A DNA stretch of 64,000 bases from Bacteroidales bacterium. Lineage in GTDB: Bacteria; Bacteroidota; Bacteroidia; Bacteroidales; UBA932. Below are positions 26,510 through 35,007 of this stretch, in pieces (position 1 is the stretch's first letter; the number at the start of each line of letters is the position of its first letter). The stretch lies in the NCBI GenBank assembly GCA_017428245.1, contig JAFRRF010000034.1, positions 1 through 64,000 of the forward strand, read 5' to 3'. A program made the position numbers and the translations under genes. Under the pieces are notes generated by a model, which saw only the letters and a program-made list of their open reading frames with translations, was not told the DNA's origin and did not search any database.

Positions 26510-27891
26510 TGGTAGTCCTGATCAAAATCATCCAGGTTATCCTGGCCCTTTCCCTGCTCGTTCTCTTTCACGAATTCGGGCATTATTGTTTTGCGAAACT
26601 CTTCAAGACACGCGTCGAGAAATTCTACCTGTTTTTCAATCCCAGGCGCTCGATTTTCAAATGCAAGCGCTTCGACGGGAAATGGCACTGCCGCTTCTTT
26701 TCTTCCAACCAGGACCCGGTCTGGGACGCCCACCCCGAAAACACGGAATACGGCATAGGCTGGCTTCCCTTCGGAGGCTACTGCAAGATTGCAGGAATGA
26801 TCGACGAGTCGATGGATACGGAAGCGATGAAGCAACCGCCGCAGCCCTACGAGTTCAGGACCAAGAAAGCATGGCAGCGTTTCTTCATCATGTTCGGAGG
26901 CGTGCTTTTCAACTTCATCCTTGCCATCATTCTCTATGCGGCCATCCTGGGCACCTGGGGAGAAGAGTATCTTCGCAATGAAGATGCGGTGTACGGCGTG
27001 GCCGTCAATGACCTCTCGTATGAGATAGGATTCCGCGACGGCGACCGTATCCTGGCTTTCGACGGCGTGCCGACCGAGAATTTCTCCAGCCTGCAGGTCG
27101 ATCTGGTCCGGGCGCAGGCCCGCGAAGCGACCGTCCTGCGCGACGGCGATACCCTGACGGTCACCATCGACCCGGCCTACCTTCCCGCGATGCTCAATAC
27201 GCCGGGCATGTTCGACCTGGCCTTTCCTTTCGTCGTCAAGGAGGTGCAGGCGGATTCGCCCAATGCCGGCAGCGGCCTGGCGGCCGGTGACGAAGTAGTG
27301 GGCATCGACGGACAGCCGATGTTCATCGTCCAGCAGATCCAGAAAGAACTTGCGCAGCATCGTGGCGAAGCGGTCGTGGCCTCGCTCAAACGGAATTCCG
27401 ACCGGCTGGTCATTCCGCTGCTGGTCGATACCGCCGGACACGTCGGCGTCCTGCTTGACACCGACCTCAACAAGTTCTTTCAAGTGACCACCCGCCAGTA
27501 CAACCTGGCCACGGCCCTTCCGGCAGGCGCCCGAAAAACCTGGAGCACCATCAAAGGCTATGTACAGGAGCTCGGGCTGATCTTCTCTCCCAAAACGAAA
27601 GCCTACAAATCCGTCGGCAGTTTCATCGCTATCGGCCGTATCTTTCCCGACACCTGGGACTGGTATAAATTCTGGACGCTCTGCGCCCTGCTCTCCATTA
27701 TGCTGGGTGTGATGAATCTGCTTCCGATTCCGGCACTGGACGGCGGACATATCCTGTTCCTGATCTTTGAGATGCTGACCGGAAGGCGGCCTTCCGACAA
27801 ATTCATGGAAGTGGCCGAGTGGATTGGGATGACCCTGCTGCTGCTGTTGATGGTCCTGGCCTTCGGAAACGATATCCGAAGCCTTTTCTAA
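26509..27891 (+). CDS. rseP: RIP zinc metalloprotease RseP (site-2 protease)
   Basis: 460 residues. This intramembrane protease cleaves single-pass substrates such as anti-sigma factors or remnant signal peptides. The zinc motif H-E-F-G-H is at residues 21-25 in the first helix, the third ligand region L-D-G-G-H at 410-414, and two PDZ-like stretches lie between (about 165-310; G-F-R-D-G-D-R-I-L and G-L-A-A-G-D-E-V-V). Last helices are at the C-terminus. Start ATG overlaps the dxr TGA. The client anti-sigma factor is not in the window. Confidence 0.96.
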   Translation: MVVLIKIIQVILALSLLVLFHEFGHYCFAKLFKTRVEKFYLFFNPRRSIFKCKRFDGKWHCRFFSSNQDPVWDAHPENTEYGIGWLPFGGYCKIAGMIDESMDTEAMKQPPQPYEFRTKKAWQRFFIMFGGVLFNFILAIILYAAILGTWGEEYLRNEDAVYGVAVNDLSYEIGFRDGDRILAFDGVPTENFSSLQVDLVRAQAREATVLRDGDTLTVTIDPAYLPAMLNTPGMFDLAFPFVVKEVQADSPNAGSGLAAGDEVVGIDGQPMFIVQQIQKELAQHRGEAVVASLKRNSDRLVIPLLVDTAGHVGVLLDTDLNKFFQVTTRQYNLATALPAGARKTWSTIKGYVQELGLIFSPKTKAYKSVGSFIAIGRIFPDTWDWYKFWTLCALLSIMLGVMNLLPIPALDGGHILFLIFEMLTGRRPSDKFMEVAEWIGMTLLLLLMVLAFGNDIRSLF

Positions 27892-27913
27892 AAGAAACAA
27901 AAACACTACGCAT

Positions 27914-28900
27914 ATGAAAACAAGAACCCTTCTCTCCATCGTCCTGCTCGCCGGACTGACACTTCTGGCCGCCTCCTGTGAGAAACAGAAGAAGGAGCCG
28001 GTCAAAGCCTCCATCAGCGGAAAGGCCGGCGAGGTGGAAATCGTTTCCTCAAAAGCCGTATGGGAGTCGGAGGTGGGCAACGCCATCCGCACGGTCCTGC
28101 AGGCCGAGTATCCCTTCACGCCTCAGAAAGAGAACAAATTCCGGATCTACAACGTCCCCCCGGAAGGTTTTGTCAACGTATTCCGGGCACACCGCAACAT
28201 CCTCTACGTCCACATCGCCGACACGTGCAAGCCGAAACTGGCCATCAACAGGGACGTATGGGCGGAGCCCCAGACGATGATCACCGTCTTCGCTCCCAAC
28301 GAAGCCGCCGCTGCCGAGATCATTCTGGACGGGAATGAACAAATCTGCGAGACATTCGAAGACGCGGAGCGGGAAAGAGTCATCTACAATGCGCGTAAAT
28401 TCGAAAACGCCAGCCTCGCCTCCTCGGTCCGCGCACAGTTCGGCGGAAGTCCCTGGTTCCCCTCGTCCTATACGCTGAAGAAGCATACCGCCGATTTCGT
28501 GTGGATTTCCTATGAGACAAGCTATACCACACAGGGTATTTTCATCTACAAATTCCCCTACCGCGACGAAAGTCAGTTCTCGCTGGAAGCCCTGGTTGCC
28601 AAACGGAACGAAGTCATGAAGGAAAACGTGCCCGGCACCCTGGAAGGGAGCTATATGATCACCAATCCCGTCATCGAGCCCGGCTACTGGAAAAAATCCT
28701 ACAAGGGACGTGACTTCACGGAGATCCGTTCACTATGGGAAACCCAGAACGACTATATGGGCGGCCCGTTCATCAGCGATGCTTTCCGCAGTACGGACGG
28801 TAAGAATATCATCGTGATCGAGGGTTTCGTCTATGCTCCGAAATACGACAAACGCGATTACCTGCGCCAGTTGGAAGCCATCATTTATTCCTGGCATTAA
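27914..28900 (+). CDS. DUF4837 family lipoprotein
   Basis: 328 residues. A signal peptide ends at A-A-S-C (Cys about 20). The body matches the Bacteroidetes DUF4837 family as I recognise it: alternating beta/alpha sequence with F-R-I-Y-N-V-P-P-E-G-F, W-A-E-P-Q-T-M-I-T-V, and a C-terminal W-E-T-Q-N-D-Y-M-G-G-P-F. Function is unknown. It lies 22 bp downstream of rseP on the same strand and is probably the last gene of that operon, consistent with an envelope role. Confidence 0.85.
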   Translation: MKTRTLLSIVLLAGLTLLAASCEKQKKEPVKASISGKAGEVEIVSSKAVWESEVGNAIRTVLQAEYPFTPQKENKFRIYNVPPEGFVNVFRAHRNILYVHIADTCKPKLAINRDVWAEPQTMITVFAPNEAAAAEIILDGNEQICETFEDAERERVIYNARKFENASLASSVRAQFGGSPWFPSSYTLKKHTADFVWISYETSYTTQGIFIYKFPYRDESQFSLEALVAKRNEVMKENVPGTLEGSYMITNPVIEPGYWKKSYKGRDFTEIRSLWETQNDYMGGPFISDAFRSTDGKNIIVIEGFVYAPKYDKRDYLRQLEAIIYSWH

Positions 28901-28906
28901 AAAAAA

Positions 28907-28937
28907 TTTGTAATCGGAAAAACTTTTTCTATCTTTG
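28907..28937 (+). promoter_or_regulatory. Promoter of tRNA-Glu and rpsT
   Basis: TTTG (28907-28910), 19-bp spacer, TATCTTTG (28930-28937): both boxes are exact. The predicted start is near 28941, 26 nt before the tRNA. Confidence 0.85.
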
Positions 28938-28966
28938 CGGTCCCATTCTGCAAGACGTGGGATGAT

Positions 28967-29038
28967 GGCGGGTTCGTCTATCGGCTAGGACGAGAGATTT
29001 TCATTCTCTAAAGAGGAGTTCGACTCTCCTACCCGCTA
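28967..29038 (+). tRNA. tRNA-Glu (anticodon TTC)
   Basis: A complete cloverleaf. The acceptor stem GGCGGGT pairs with ACCCGCT, with one G-U at the end; D stem GTCT/GGAC; anticodon stem AGAGA/TCTCT enclosing TTTTCAT with anticodon TTC at 29000-29002; T arm AGGAG-TTCGACT-CTCCT. Discriminator is A, and CCA is not encoded. rpsT follows 23 bp later with no terminator between, so they are probably cotranscribed. Confidence 0.95.
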
Positions 29039-29061
29039 CAAAAAATATAAAAAATCAAGTA

Positions 29062-29316
29062 ATGGCAAATCACGCATCAGCAGACAAGCGTTTCCGCCAA
29101 AGTGAGAAACGCAGAGTGCATAACAAATACTATGCACGCACGACACGCAACGCCATCAAGGCGATTCGCAATACGACGGACAAGGCAGCAGCCGAGGCTT
29201 CCATGCCGAAGGTTTTCGCTATGATCGACAAACTCGCAAAAATCGACGTCATCCACAAGAACAAGGCCGCCAACCTCAAGAGCGGAATCGCCGTCTACGT
29301 GAACAAACTTGCATAA
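29062..29316 (+). CDS. rpsT: 30S ribosomal protein S20
   Basis: 84 residues, rich in Lys, Arg and Ala with the helical S20 pattern: [10 protein letters not shown], then [13 protein letters not shown], and [11 protein letters not shown] near the end. It binds the 5' domain of 16S rRNA during assembly. It is cotranscribed with tRNA-Glu from the promoter at 28907 and ends at a clear intrinsic terminator. Confidence 0.97.
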   Translation: MANHASADKRFRQSEKRRVHNKYYARTTRNAIKAIRNTTDKAAAEASMPKVFAMIDKLAKIDVIHKNKAANLKSGIAVYVNKLA

Positions 29317-29344
29317 ATTGCTTTTTTGTCGGACGCATTCGAAA

Positions 29345-29377
29345 AAACTTTCCGAGCTTTGCCGGAAAGTTTTTTTT
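29345..29377 (+). terminator. Intrinsic terminator of tRNA-Glu-rpsT
   Basis: AAACTTTCCG (29345-29354) pairs with CGGAAAGTTT (29363-29372), followed by a T run to 29377. Confidence 0.9.
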
Positions 29378-29390
29378 ATACCCCGACACC

Positions 29391-30083
29391 ATGAAAACAC
29401 GCAGCATCAAAACTTGGGATGAGGAGGAGCGGCCGCGGGAGAAGCTGATGCAGCAAGGGGCCGCCTCGCTCACAAACACGGAACTGCTGGCCATCCTGCT
29501 CCGTTCGGGCACGGCGGAAAAGAGCGCCATCGACCTGGCACGCGACGTGATGGCGATTTCAGGAGGACGCCTGGACGCCCTCGCACGCGAAGAGGCAGCC
29601 TGCCTGAAAGCCATCCACGGCATCGGCGCAGCCAAGGCCACCGCCATTCTGGCCTGCTTTGAACTGGCCCGCCGGCTGGCGGCCGAAATTCCCGAAGACG
29701 AACTGACCGTACGGACTTCCCTCGTGGTCGCCCGGATGATGGGGCCACGCCTGCACGATCTCCCGCACGAGGAGTGCTGGGCGCTTTTCCTCAACCGGGC
29801 CAACCGCCTGATCGGGAAAGAGAGAGTCAGCTCCGGCGGTTTGAGTTCCACGGTCATCGACATCAAGATCATCGTCAAAAAGGCAGTCGACCGGCTCTCC
29901 AGCGGTATCATCCTGGTCCATAACCATCCTTCCGGAAATCCGCAGCCGGGCGGGAACGACCGGACTCAGACCGATGCCCTGCGCCGTGCGGCAGCCGTCT
30001 TCGACATCGCCCTGATCGACCACGTCATCATCGGAAAGAAGAAATATTTCAGTTTTTCCGACGAAGTGGAGAGCCGATGGTGA
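29391..30083 (+). CDS. radC: RadC family protein (JAMM/MPN domain)
   Basis: 230 residues. An N-terminal UPF0758 helix-hairpin-helix region (around H-G-I-G-A-A-K-A, residues 76-83) precedes a JAMM metalloprotease-like domain with H177-N-H179-P-S-G and D190. The metal-binding residues are all intact. RadC's role is unsettled; it was once assigned to recombinational repair. The gene begins 14 bp after the rpsT terminator T run; no TAnnTTTG box is visible. Confidence 0.94.
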   Translation: MKTRSIKTWDEEERPREKLMQQGAASLTNTELLAILLRSGTAEKSAIDLARDVMAISGGRLDALAREEAACLKAIHGIGAAKATAILACFELARRLAAEIPEDELTVRTSLVVARMMGPRLHDLPHEECWALFLNRANRLIGKERVSSGGLSSTVIDIKIIVKKAVDRLSSGIILVHNHPSGNPQPGGNDRTQTDALRRAAAVFDIALIDHVIIGKKKYFSFSDEVESRW

Positions 30084-30114
30084 GCCGCCTGCTTGGATTT
30101 CGCGAAATTATGTT

Positions 30115-30122
30115 TATCTTTA
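30115..30122 (+). promoter_or_regulatory. Probable -7 box (TATCTTTA) for upp
   Basis: One mismatch to TAnnTTTG, with TTGG at 30093-30096 and an 18-bp spacer. It is 42 nt before the upp ATG. Confidence 0.5.
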
Positions 30123-30164
30123 AGGTAAATTATTCGATTCCGCCGGAATTCAAAAAACTGAATT

Positions 30165-30818
30165 ATGAAAATCATCAACCTGGGAGCAACTGATTCGCTG
30201 CTCCAGCCTTATTTGGCGCAGATCCGCGACAAGTCTGTCCAGAAAGACAGCATGCGTTTCCGCAAGAATCTCGAACGTATCGGGGAAATATTCGCGTACG
30301 AGATCAGCAAGACGCTAGGTTATCAGACTGTGGATGTGGAAACGCCGCTGGGTATCGCCACGACCCGCCAGCTGTCCGAACCGCTGGTACTGGCCACCAT
30401 ACTCAGGGCGGGGCTTCCTGTCCATCAGGGAATGCTCAACTGCTTCGACAACGCGCAGAACGCATTCGTGGCTGCCTACCGCAAATATGGCAAAGGGAAT
30501 GAATGCGACCTGCTGATCGAGTACCAGAGTTGTCCTCCGCTGGAGGGGAAGACGCTCATCATCACCGATGCGATGATCGCATCCGGCGCTTCGATGGAAC
30601 TCACCTATCAGAGCCTGGTCGCCGGTGGAGAGCCGGTCCATACCCACATCGTATGCCCGGTCGCCTCGCGGGACGGCGTCGAATACCTCTCGAAGAAACT
30701 CCCCCACAAACGCGTGACCTTCTGGGTGGGAGCCATCGACGAAGAACTCACCAACCACTCCTACATCGTACCGGGCCTGGGTGACGCAGGAGATCTGGCT
30801 TTCGGAGAAAAGAACTGA
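30165..30818 (+). CDS. upp: Uracil phosphoribosyltransferase
   Basis: 217 residues. It makes UMP from uracil and PRPP. The L-R-A-G-L-P-V-H-Q-G loop, the PRPP motif I-I-T-D-A-M-I-A-S-G-A-S, and the C-terminal uracil site Y-I-V-P-G-L-G-D-A-G-D are present, the last highly characteristic of Upp. With the PRTase-like gene and cytosine permease at 42-44 kb it points to active pyrimidine base salvage. Convergent with miaB, 3 bp between stops. Confidence 0.97.
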   Translation: MKIINLGATDSLLQPYLAQIRDKSVQKDSMRFRKNLERIGEIFAYEISKTLGYQTVDVETPLGIATTRQLSEPLVLATILRAGLPVHQGMLNCFDNAQNAFVAAYRKYGKGNECDLLIEYQSCPPLEGKTLIITDAMIASGASMELTYQSLVAGGEPVHTHIVCPVASRDGVEYLSKKLPHKRVTFWVGAIDEELTNHSYIVPGLGDAGDLAFGEKN

Positions 30819-30821
30819 CAA

Positions 30822-32144
30822 TCAGACGATTTCGCAGCGTAGTGTCGCCGAGGTGCAGGAAAGCACCCGGACTGTTACGTATTCCCCCGCCCTGTGGCCT
30901 TCCGCCGGGAAGACGCAGGTTTTGTTTTGGGATGTGCGTCCCATCAATTCCGTCTCGCTGCGCTTTGAAGGACCTTCGATCAGGACCTCGAAGCAACGGC
31001 CTACGCACTTTTGGTTGCTTTCCAGGGAAGCTTCGTTCTGCAGGGCGATGATTTCGTTAAGGCGGGCCGTCTTGACTGCCGCAGGCACATCGTCGGGATA
31101 ATGGCGCGACGCCAGGGTCCCGGGACGCTCGGAATACTGGAACATAAAGGCTCCGTCGTAACGGACCTCCCGGAAAAGGGACAGCGTGGCGGCATGGTCG
31201 GCGTCGGTTTCGCCACAGAAGCCGGCGATCACGTCGGTCGTGACCGCACAGTCGGGCAGGATTTCCCGTATGCGGGCGATCCGCTCCAGATAATGCGTCC
31301 GCGTGTATTTGCGGCGCATCTTTTCCAGCATTACGTCGCTGCCGGACTGGACGGGAAGGTGGATGTGGCGGCAGATGTTTTCGTGGCGGGCCATCGTATA
31401 CAGGACCTTGTCGCCCATATCCTTGGGATGCGAGGTGGCGAAGCGGACCCGCACCCGCGGATCGATGCAGGCCACCTGCTCCAGCAGGCCGGCGAAATCC
31501 AGACAGTCTTCCGGATCATCAGGATTCACCCAGCGGTAAGAGTCCACGTTCTGTCCCAGCAGATTGATCTCCTTATATCCGTCGGCGATCAGCGCTTTGG
31601 CTTCCCGGACGATGGTCCGGGGATCGCGGCTGCGTTCCGCGCCGCGGACGAAAGGAACGATGCAATAGGAGCACACATTATTGCAGCCGCGCATAATGGA
31701 GATGAATGCGGTTACGCCACTGCGGTCCATCCGCACAGGCGCGATGTCCGCATAGGTCTCCTCGTGCGAGAGAATCGTATCGAGTTGCTTGCCGGAGACC
31801 CGGACAGCCTCCACCAGACGAGGAAGGTCGCGGTAAGCATCCGGACCGGCCACGAGGTCGACTGCCGGATGTTCGAGCAGTTTCTCCTTGAGTCGCTGGG
31901 CCATACAGCCCAGCACGCCGACCACCACTTCGCGACGGCGCTTTTTCTCCTGCCGGAATACGTCAAGCCGGCCAAGGACACGCTGTTCGGCATTGTCGCG
32001 CACCGAGCAGGTGTTGACCAGGATCAGGTCGGCGTCCTCCAGTTTCTCACAACGGGCATAGCCCGCGCGCTGCAGGATGGCGAGCACGACCTCGCTGTCA
32101 TTGACGTTCATCTGGCAGCCGTACGTCTCGATAAAAACATTCAT
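30822..32144 (-). CDS. miaB: tRNA-2-methylthio-N6-dimethylallyladenosine synthase MiaB
   Basis: 440 residues from the ATG at 32144, where the conserved F-I-E-T-Y-G-C-Q-M-N start lies. It adds the methylthio group to i6A37 of tRNAs. Three N-terminal Cys bind one Fe-S cluster (G-C-Q-M, N-T-C-S-V-R, G-C-M-A-Q); the radical SAM motif is C-N-N-V-C-S-Y-C; a TRAM domain closes the protein. Longer readings upstream cross the divergent promoter region, so they were not used. Confidence 0.96.
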   Translation of the reverse strand: MNVFIETYGCQMNVNDSEVVLAILQRAGYARCEKLEDADLILVNTCSVRDNAEQRVLGRLDVFRQEKKRRREVVVGVLGCMAQRLKEKLLEHPAVDLVAGPDAYRDLPRLVEAVRVSGKQLDTILSHEETYADIAPVRMDRSGVTAFISIMRGCNNVCSYCIVPFVRGAERSRDPRTIVREAKALIADGYKEINLLGQNVDSYRWVNPDDPEDCLDFAGLLEQVACIDPRVRVRFATSHPKDMGDKVLYTMARHENICRHIHLPVQSGSDVMLEKMRRKYTRTHYLERIARIREILPDCAVTTDVIAGFCGETDADHAATLSLFREVRYDGAFMFQYSERPGTLASRHYPDDVPAAVKTARLNEIIALQNEASLESNQKCVGRCFEVLIEGPSKRSETELMGRTSQNKTCVFPAEGHRAGEYVTVRVLSCTSATLRCEIV

Positions 32145-32163
32145 TACCGCTAGAATTTCGCTG

Positions 32164-32171
32164 CAAAGATA
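32164..32171 (-). promoter_or_regulatory. -7 box (TATCTTTG) for miaB
   Basis: An exact box on the minus strand 19 nt before the miaB ATG. It forms an inverted repeat with the plus-strand box at 32180-32187. Confidence 0.55.
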
Positions 32172-32179
32172 ACTTTTTA

Positions 32180-32187
32180 TATCTTTG
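32180..32187 (+). promoter_or_regulatory. -7 box (TATCTTTG) for the lipoprotein-SPOR-rpoN run
   Basis: An exact box on the plus strand, with TTTC at 32156-32159 about 20 bp upstream as -33; 26 nt before the ATG at 32214. The two divergent boxes are only 8 bp apart, so one polymerase probably excludes the other. Confidence 0.6.
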
Positions 32188-32213
32188 TATGATGTTTGCA
32201 TAGTCGATAAAGT

Positions 32214-32723
32214 ATGAAACGCATCCTCGTCCTGCTCTGCTCCCTCCTGCTGCTGGCAGCCTGTCACAACGAGTCCCGAGACCCGGTGATCAAGGGCTAC
32301 CGGCTCGACCAGGTTGGGGGAATGAGCCTCGGACCGGGCGGTCTGACCACCGATCTGGTGCTTGAGCTTGACGTGGAGAATCCTTCGTCCGCCCGCTACA
32401 CGCTGGAATCGCTGACAGCCACCTTGTACCGGGGTCTCGAGACAGTACCCTACGCCGATGCTGCGATGCAGGGTACCGCAGCCGTCGAGCCCCGCAGTGA
32501 GCAGACCGTTTCAATCCCGGTCTCCGTACGGCTGGCCCGGCCGCTTTCCCTGCTGACCGAGGGCTTCAGCACGGACCTGGAAGACTACGAGGCCGACCTG
32601 GACCTGACTATCCGGAAGGGTTCGTTCAAGAAAAGAATCAAAAAAGAACGGGTGCCGCTCGGACAGCTCTCGGAATTGCTCGGTGCCGGTTCACAAAAAC
32701 AGGAAACTGATGAAAAAGAATAA
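32214..32723 (+). CDS. LEA14-like (water-stress/hypersensitive response) lipoprotein
   Basis: 169 residues. The signal peptide ends at the lipobox L-A-A-C (Cys about 18). The mature part shows the LEA type 2 beta-sandwich pattern: L-V-L-E-L-D-V-E-N-P-S-S-A-R-Y-T-L-E-S-L-T-A-T-L-Y-R-G, then E-Q-T-V-S-I-P-V-S-V. A Lys-rich tail follows. Function in bacteria is unknown. The 3' end overlaps the SPOR-domain gene by 14 bp. First gene of a run that ends with rpoN and osmC. Confidence 0.75.
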   Translation: MKRILVLLCSLLLLAACHNESRDPVIKGYRLDQVGGMSLGPGGLTTDLVLELDVENPSSARYTLESLTATLYRGLETVPYADAAMQGTAAVEPRSEQTVSIPVSVRLARPLSLLTEGFSTDLEDYEADLDLTIRKGSFKKRIKKERVPLGQLSELLGAGSQKQETDEKE

Positions 32724-33180
32724 ATTGCTGATCCTGTTGGCAGCCCTTTTCCTGCTGCCATTCAGCGCCGCGGCCCAGTCGGCCGTGGACAGCACGGTGC
32801 TGGGCGTCGATATCCTCTCGCTCATCGGGAAGAAATCTACCGGTACCGCAACAGTCAACCAGTCCCTCGAACTCCGTCACGCGCTTTCGCGCCACATCTC
32901 GACGAACAGCAGCACGAAGCTGCAAGGTTACCGCGTCCGCATCTTCTTCGACAGTGACCGGACGGCCCGTTCGAAATCGGAAGCCATCGCTGCCGGTTTC
33001 TCCGCACAATATCCCGGTATCCCCGTGTATCGGAGTCACGTAAGCCCCTATTTCAAGGTTACCGTAGGCGATTTCCGAACCCGGATCGACGCCCAGCGCT
33101 TCGCCAGCCGCCTGACCAACAGCGGCGCCTACCGGACGGTCTTTGTCGTCAAGGAACAAATCAACTATCCGAGTTTCTGA
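32710..33180 (+). CDS. SPOR-domain periplasmic protein
   Basis: 156 residues from the ATG at 32710, where a normal signal peptide starts (K-K-N-K-L-L-I-L to A-A-A-Q). The C-terminal half fits a SPOR domain: G-Y-R-V-R-I-F-F-D-S-D-R, then V-S-P-Y-F-K-V-T-V-G-D-F-R-T-R-I-D-A-Q. SPOR domains bind peptidoglycan lacking stem peptides, typical of septal wall. It sits between the LEA-like lipoprotein and rpoN (1 bp gap). Confidence 0.85.
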   Translation: MKKNKLLILLAALFLLPFSAAAQSAVDSTVLGVDILSLIGKKSTGTATVNQSLELRHALSRHISTNSSTKLQGYRVRIFFDSDRTARSKSEAIAAGFSAQYPGIPVYRSHVSPYFKVTVGDFRTRIDAQRFASRLTNSGAYRTVFVVKEQINYPSF

Positions 33181-33181
33181 G

Positions 33182-34588
33182 ATGCTGAAGCAGACACAAC
33201 AACTCAAGCAGACGCAGCGGCTCTCCCCGCTGCAGATCCAGACCATCAAACTGATCGAACTGCCGGCCCCCGAGCTTGAGCAGCGTATCCAGAAGGAGCT
33301 GGAAGAGAATCCCGTGCTCGAGGAGGTTGTCGATGATTCACCGGAAAACGAAGAAAAAAAGAACGTGTCGCTGAGCGAATACAGCGGAAGCGACCCCACC
33401 CCTTCCTACAAACTTTACGTCAACAACCAGGGAAAAGACCTTAAACCGCAATACAACACTTTCTCCGTACGGGAGAGTTTCCATCAGAGCCTGGAAGCAC
33501 AGCTCGGCTACTGCAAGATCGACGAACGGCAACGCCAGATCGCATCGTTCATCATCGGGATGATCGATGACGACGGCTACCTGCGGCGTGACCTGGAATC
33601 ACTTGCCGATGACATCTCGTTCCGGCTTGGCATCGAAACCGATGAAACGGAGGTGGAGCAGTTGCTGGGACTCATCCAGGAGTTCGACCCGGTGGGTGTC
33701 GGCGCCCGCGACCTGCGCGAATGCCTGCTGCTGCAACTGGCCGCAAAAAAAGAAACACCTGCCATCAATCTGGCCCGGCGGATCCTGACCGATCATTTTG
33801 TCGAATTTACGAAAAAACACTACAACAAGATCATGGCCAGGCTCGGCATCTCGGAAGAGGAGCTCAAGGAGGCCATCGCCGAAATCGTCCGTCTCAATCC
33901 CCGACCCGGCGGCCAGATCGACGATTCCTATACCGAACAGGTGCAGCAGGTCGTTCCCGATTTCCTGGTCGAACTCAAGGACGGCGAACCGGTGATGTCG
34001 ATGCCCCGTTTCTCCGTACCGGAGCTGAAGGTCAACAAGCGCTACGCCGACGTACTGATGGAAGCGGCCAACAGCGCCACCCGTGAGAAGAAAGAAGCCG
34101 CCAGTTTCGTCAAGCAGAAACTCGACTCGGCCAAATGGTTCATCGAAGCCATCAAGCAGCGGCACAACACGCTGCAGAACACGATGAACGCCATCATCGA
34201 CTACCAGCACGATTTCTTCATCGACGGCGACGAGACCCTCCTCAAACCGATGGTTCTGCGCAACATCGCCGAGAAGACCGGACTGGACATCTCGACCATC
34301 TCGCGCGTGGTCAACTGCAAATACGTCCAGACACATTTCGGAATCTACCCGCTCAAGTACTTCTTCTCCGAAGGCCTGATGGCCAACGGCGGCGAAGAGG
34401 TGTCGACCCGTGAAATCAAAACCATCCTGACCGACAGCATCGCGGAAGAGGACAAGCACAAACCCCTCACCGATGAGGAACTGGTGAATGTACTCAGCGA
34501 AAAGGGCTACAAAGTGGCCCGCCGCACGGTAGCCAAATACCGGGAACAGCTCAACATCCCGATTGCACGGCTCCGCAAAGAACTTTAA
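33182..34588 (+). CDS. rpoN: RNA polymerase sigma-54 factor RpoN
   Basis: 468 residues from the ATG at 33182. It directs RNA polymerase to -24/-12 promoters and needs an AAA+ activator to open DNA. Region I is Gln/Leu-rich (K-Q-T-Q-R-L-S-P-L-Q-I-Q-T-I-K-L-I); an acidic linker follows; the core-binding region (F-D-P-V-G-V-G-A-R-D-L-R-E-C) and HTH precede the RpoN box A-R-R-T-V-A-K-Y-R-E (about 446-455). The protein is complete and all signature parts are intact. Two fitting promoters occur in this window (16910, 22070). Cotranscribed with the SPOR gene. Confidence 0.98.
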   Translation: MLKQTQQLKQTQRLSPLQIQTIKLIELPAPELEQRIQKELEENPVLEEVVDDSPENEEKKNVSLSEYSGSDPTPSYKLYVNNQGKDLKPQYNTFSVRESFHQSLEAQLGYCKIDERQRQIASFIIGMIDDDGYLRRDLESLADDISFRLGIETDETEVEQLLGLIQEFDPVGVGARDLRECLLLQLAAKKETPAINLARRILTDHFVEFTKKHYNKIMARLGISEEELKEAIAEIVRLNPRPGGQIDDSYTEQVQQVVPDFLVELKDGEPVMSMPRFSVPELKVNKRYADVLMEAANSATREKKEAASFVKQKLDSAKWFIEAIKQRHNTLQNTMNAIIDYQHDFFIDGDETLLKPMVLRNIAEKTGLDISTISRVVNCKYVQTHFGIYPLKYFFSEGLMANGGEEVSTREIKTILTDSIAEEDKHKPLTDEELVNVLSEKGYKVARRTVAKYREQLNIPIARLRKEL

Positions 34589-34599
34589 TCCCATCCGAT

Positions 34600-35007
34600 A
34601 TGACCAAGATGAAAACCACCTACCTGGGTGATCTCAGGTGCGAAGCCGAACACCTTGACTCAGGCAGTAAGATCCAGACCGTGGCCCCTAAGGACAACAA
34701 CGGCGACGGATCGCTCTTTTCCCCCACCGACCTGTTTGCCACGTCGCTGAGCTGCTGTATGCTGACCATCATCGGCATCACGGCCCGCACCTACGGCTTC
34801 TCCATAGAAGGGACGACCGTCACCACCGAAAAAGTGATGGCAGCTAACCCGCGCCGCGTGGCGGAACTGCATCTTGAGATCCGACTTCCGGAAGGCAGCG
34901 TTTACTCCGACAAGGAGAAAAAACTCATCGAGAACGCAGCCAAGACGTGCCCGGTGGCGAACAGTCTCCATCCGGACATCAAGAAAGTCATCGAATTTAT
35001 CTGGTAA
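34600..35007 (+). CDS. OsmC family protein
   Basis: 135 residues. OsmC/Ohr proteins reduce organic hydroperoxides with two cysteines. Here one lies in L-S-C-C-M-L-T-I-I and the other in A-K-T-C-P-V-A, the usual places. The YhfA-like layout (no long helical insertion) is more likely than true Ohr. Start could also be Met at 34609. It follows rpoN by 11 bp; its 3' end overlaps cysS by 11 bp, convergently. Confidence 0.92.
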   Translation: MTKMKTTYLGDLRCEAEHLDSGSKIQTVAPKDNNGDGSLFSPTDLFATSLSCCMLTIIGITARTYGFSIEGTTVTTEKVMAANPRRVAELHLEIRLPEGSVYSDKEKKLIENAAKTCPVANSLHPDIKKVIEFIW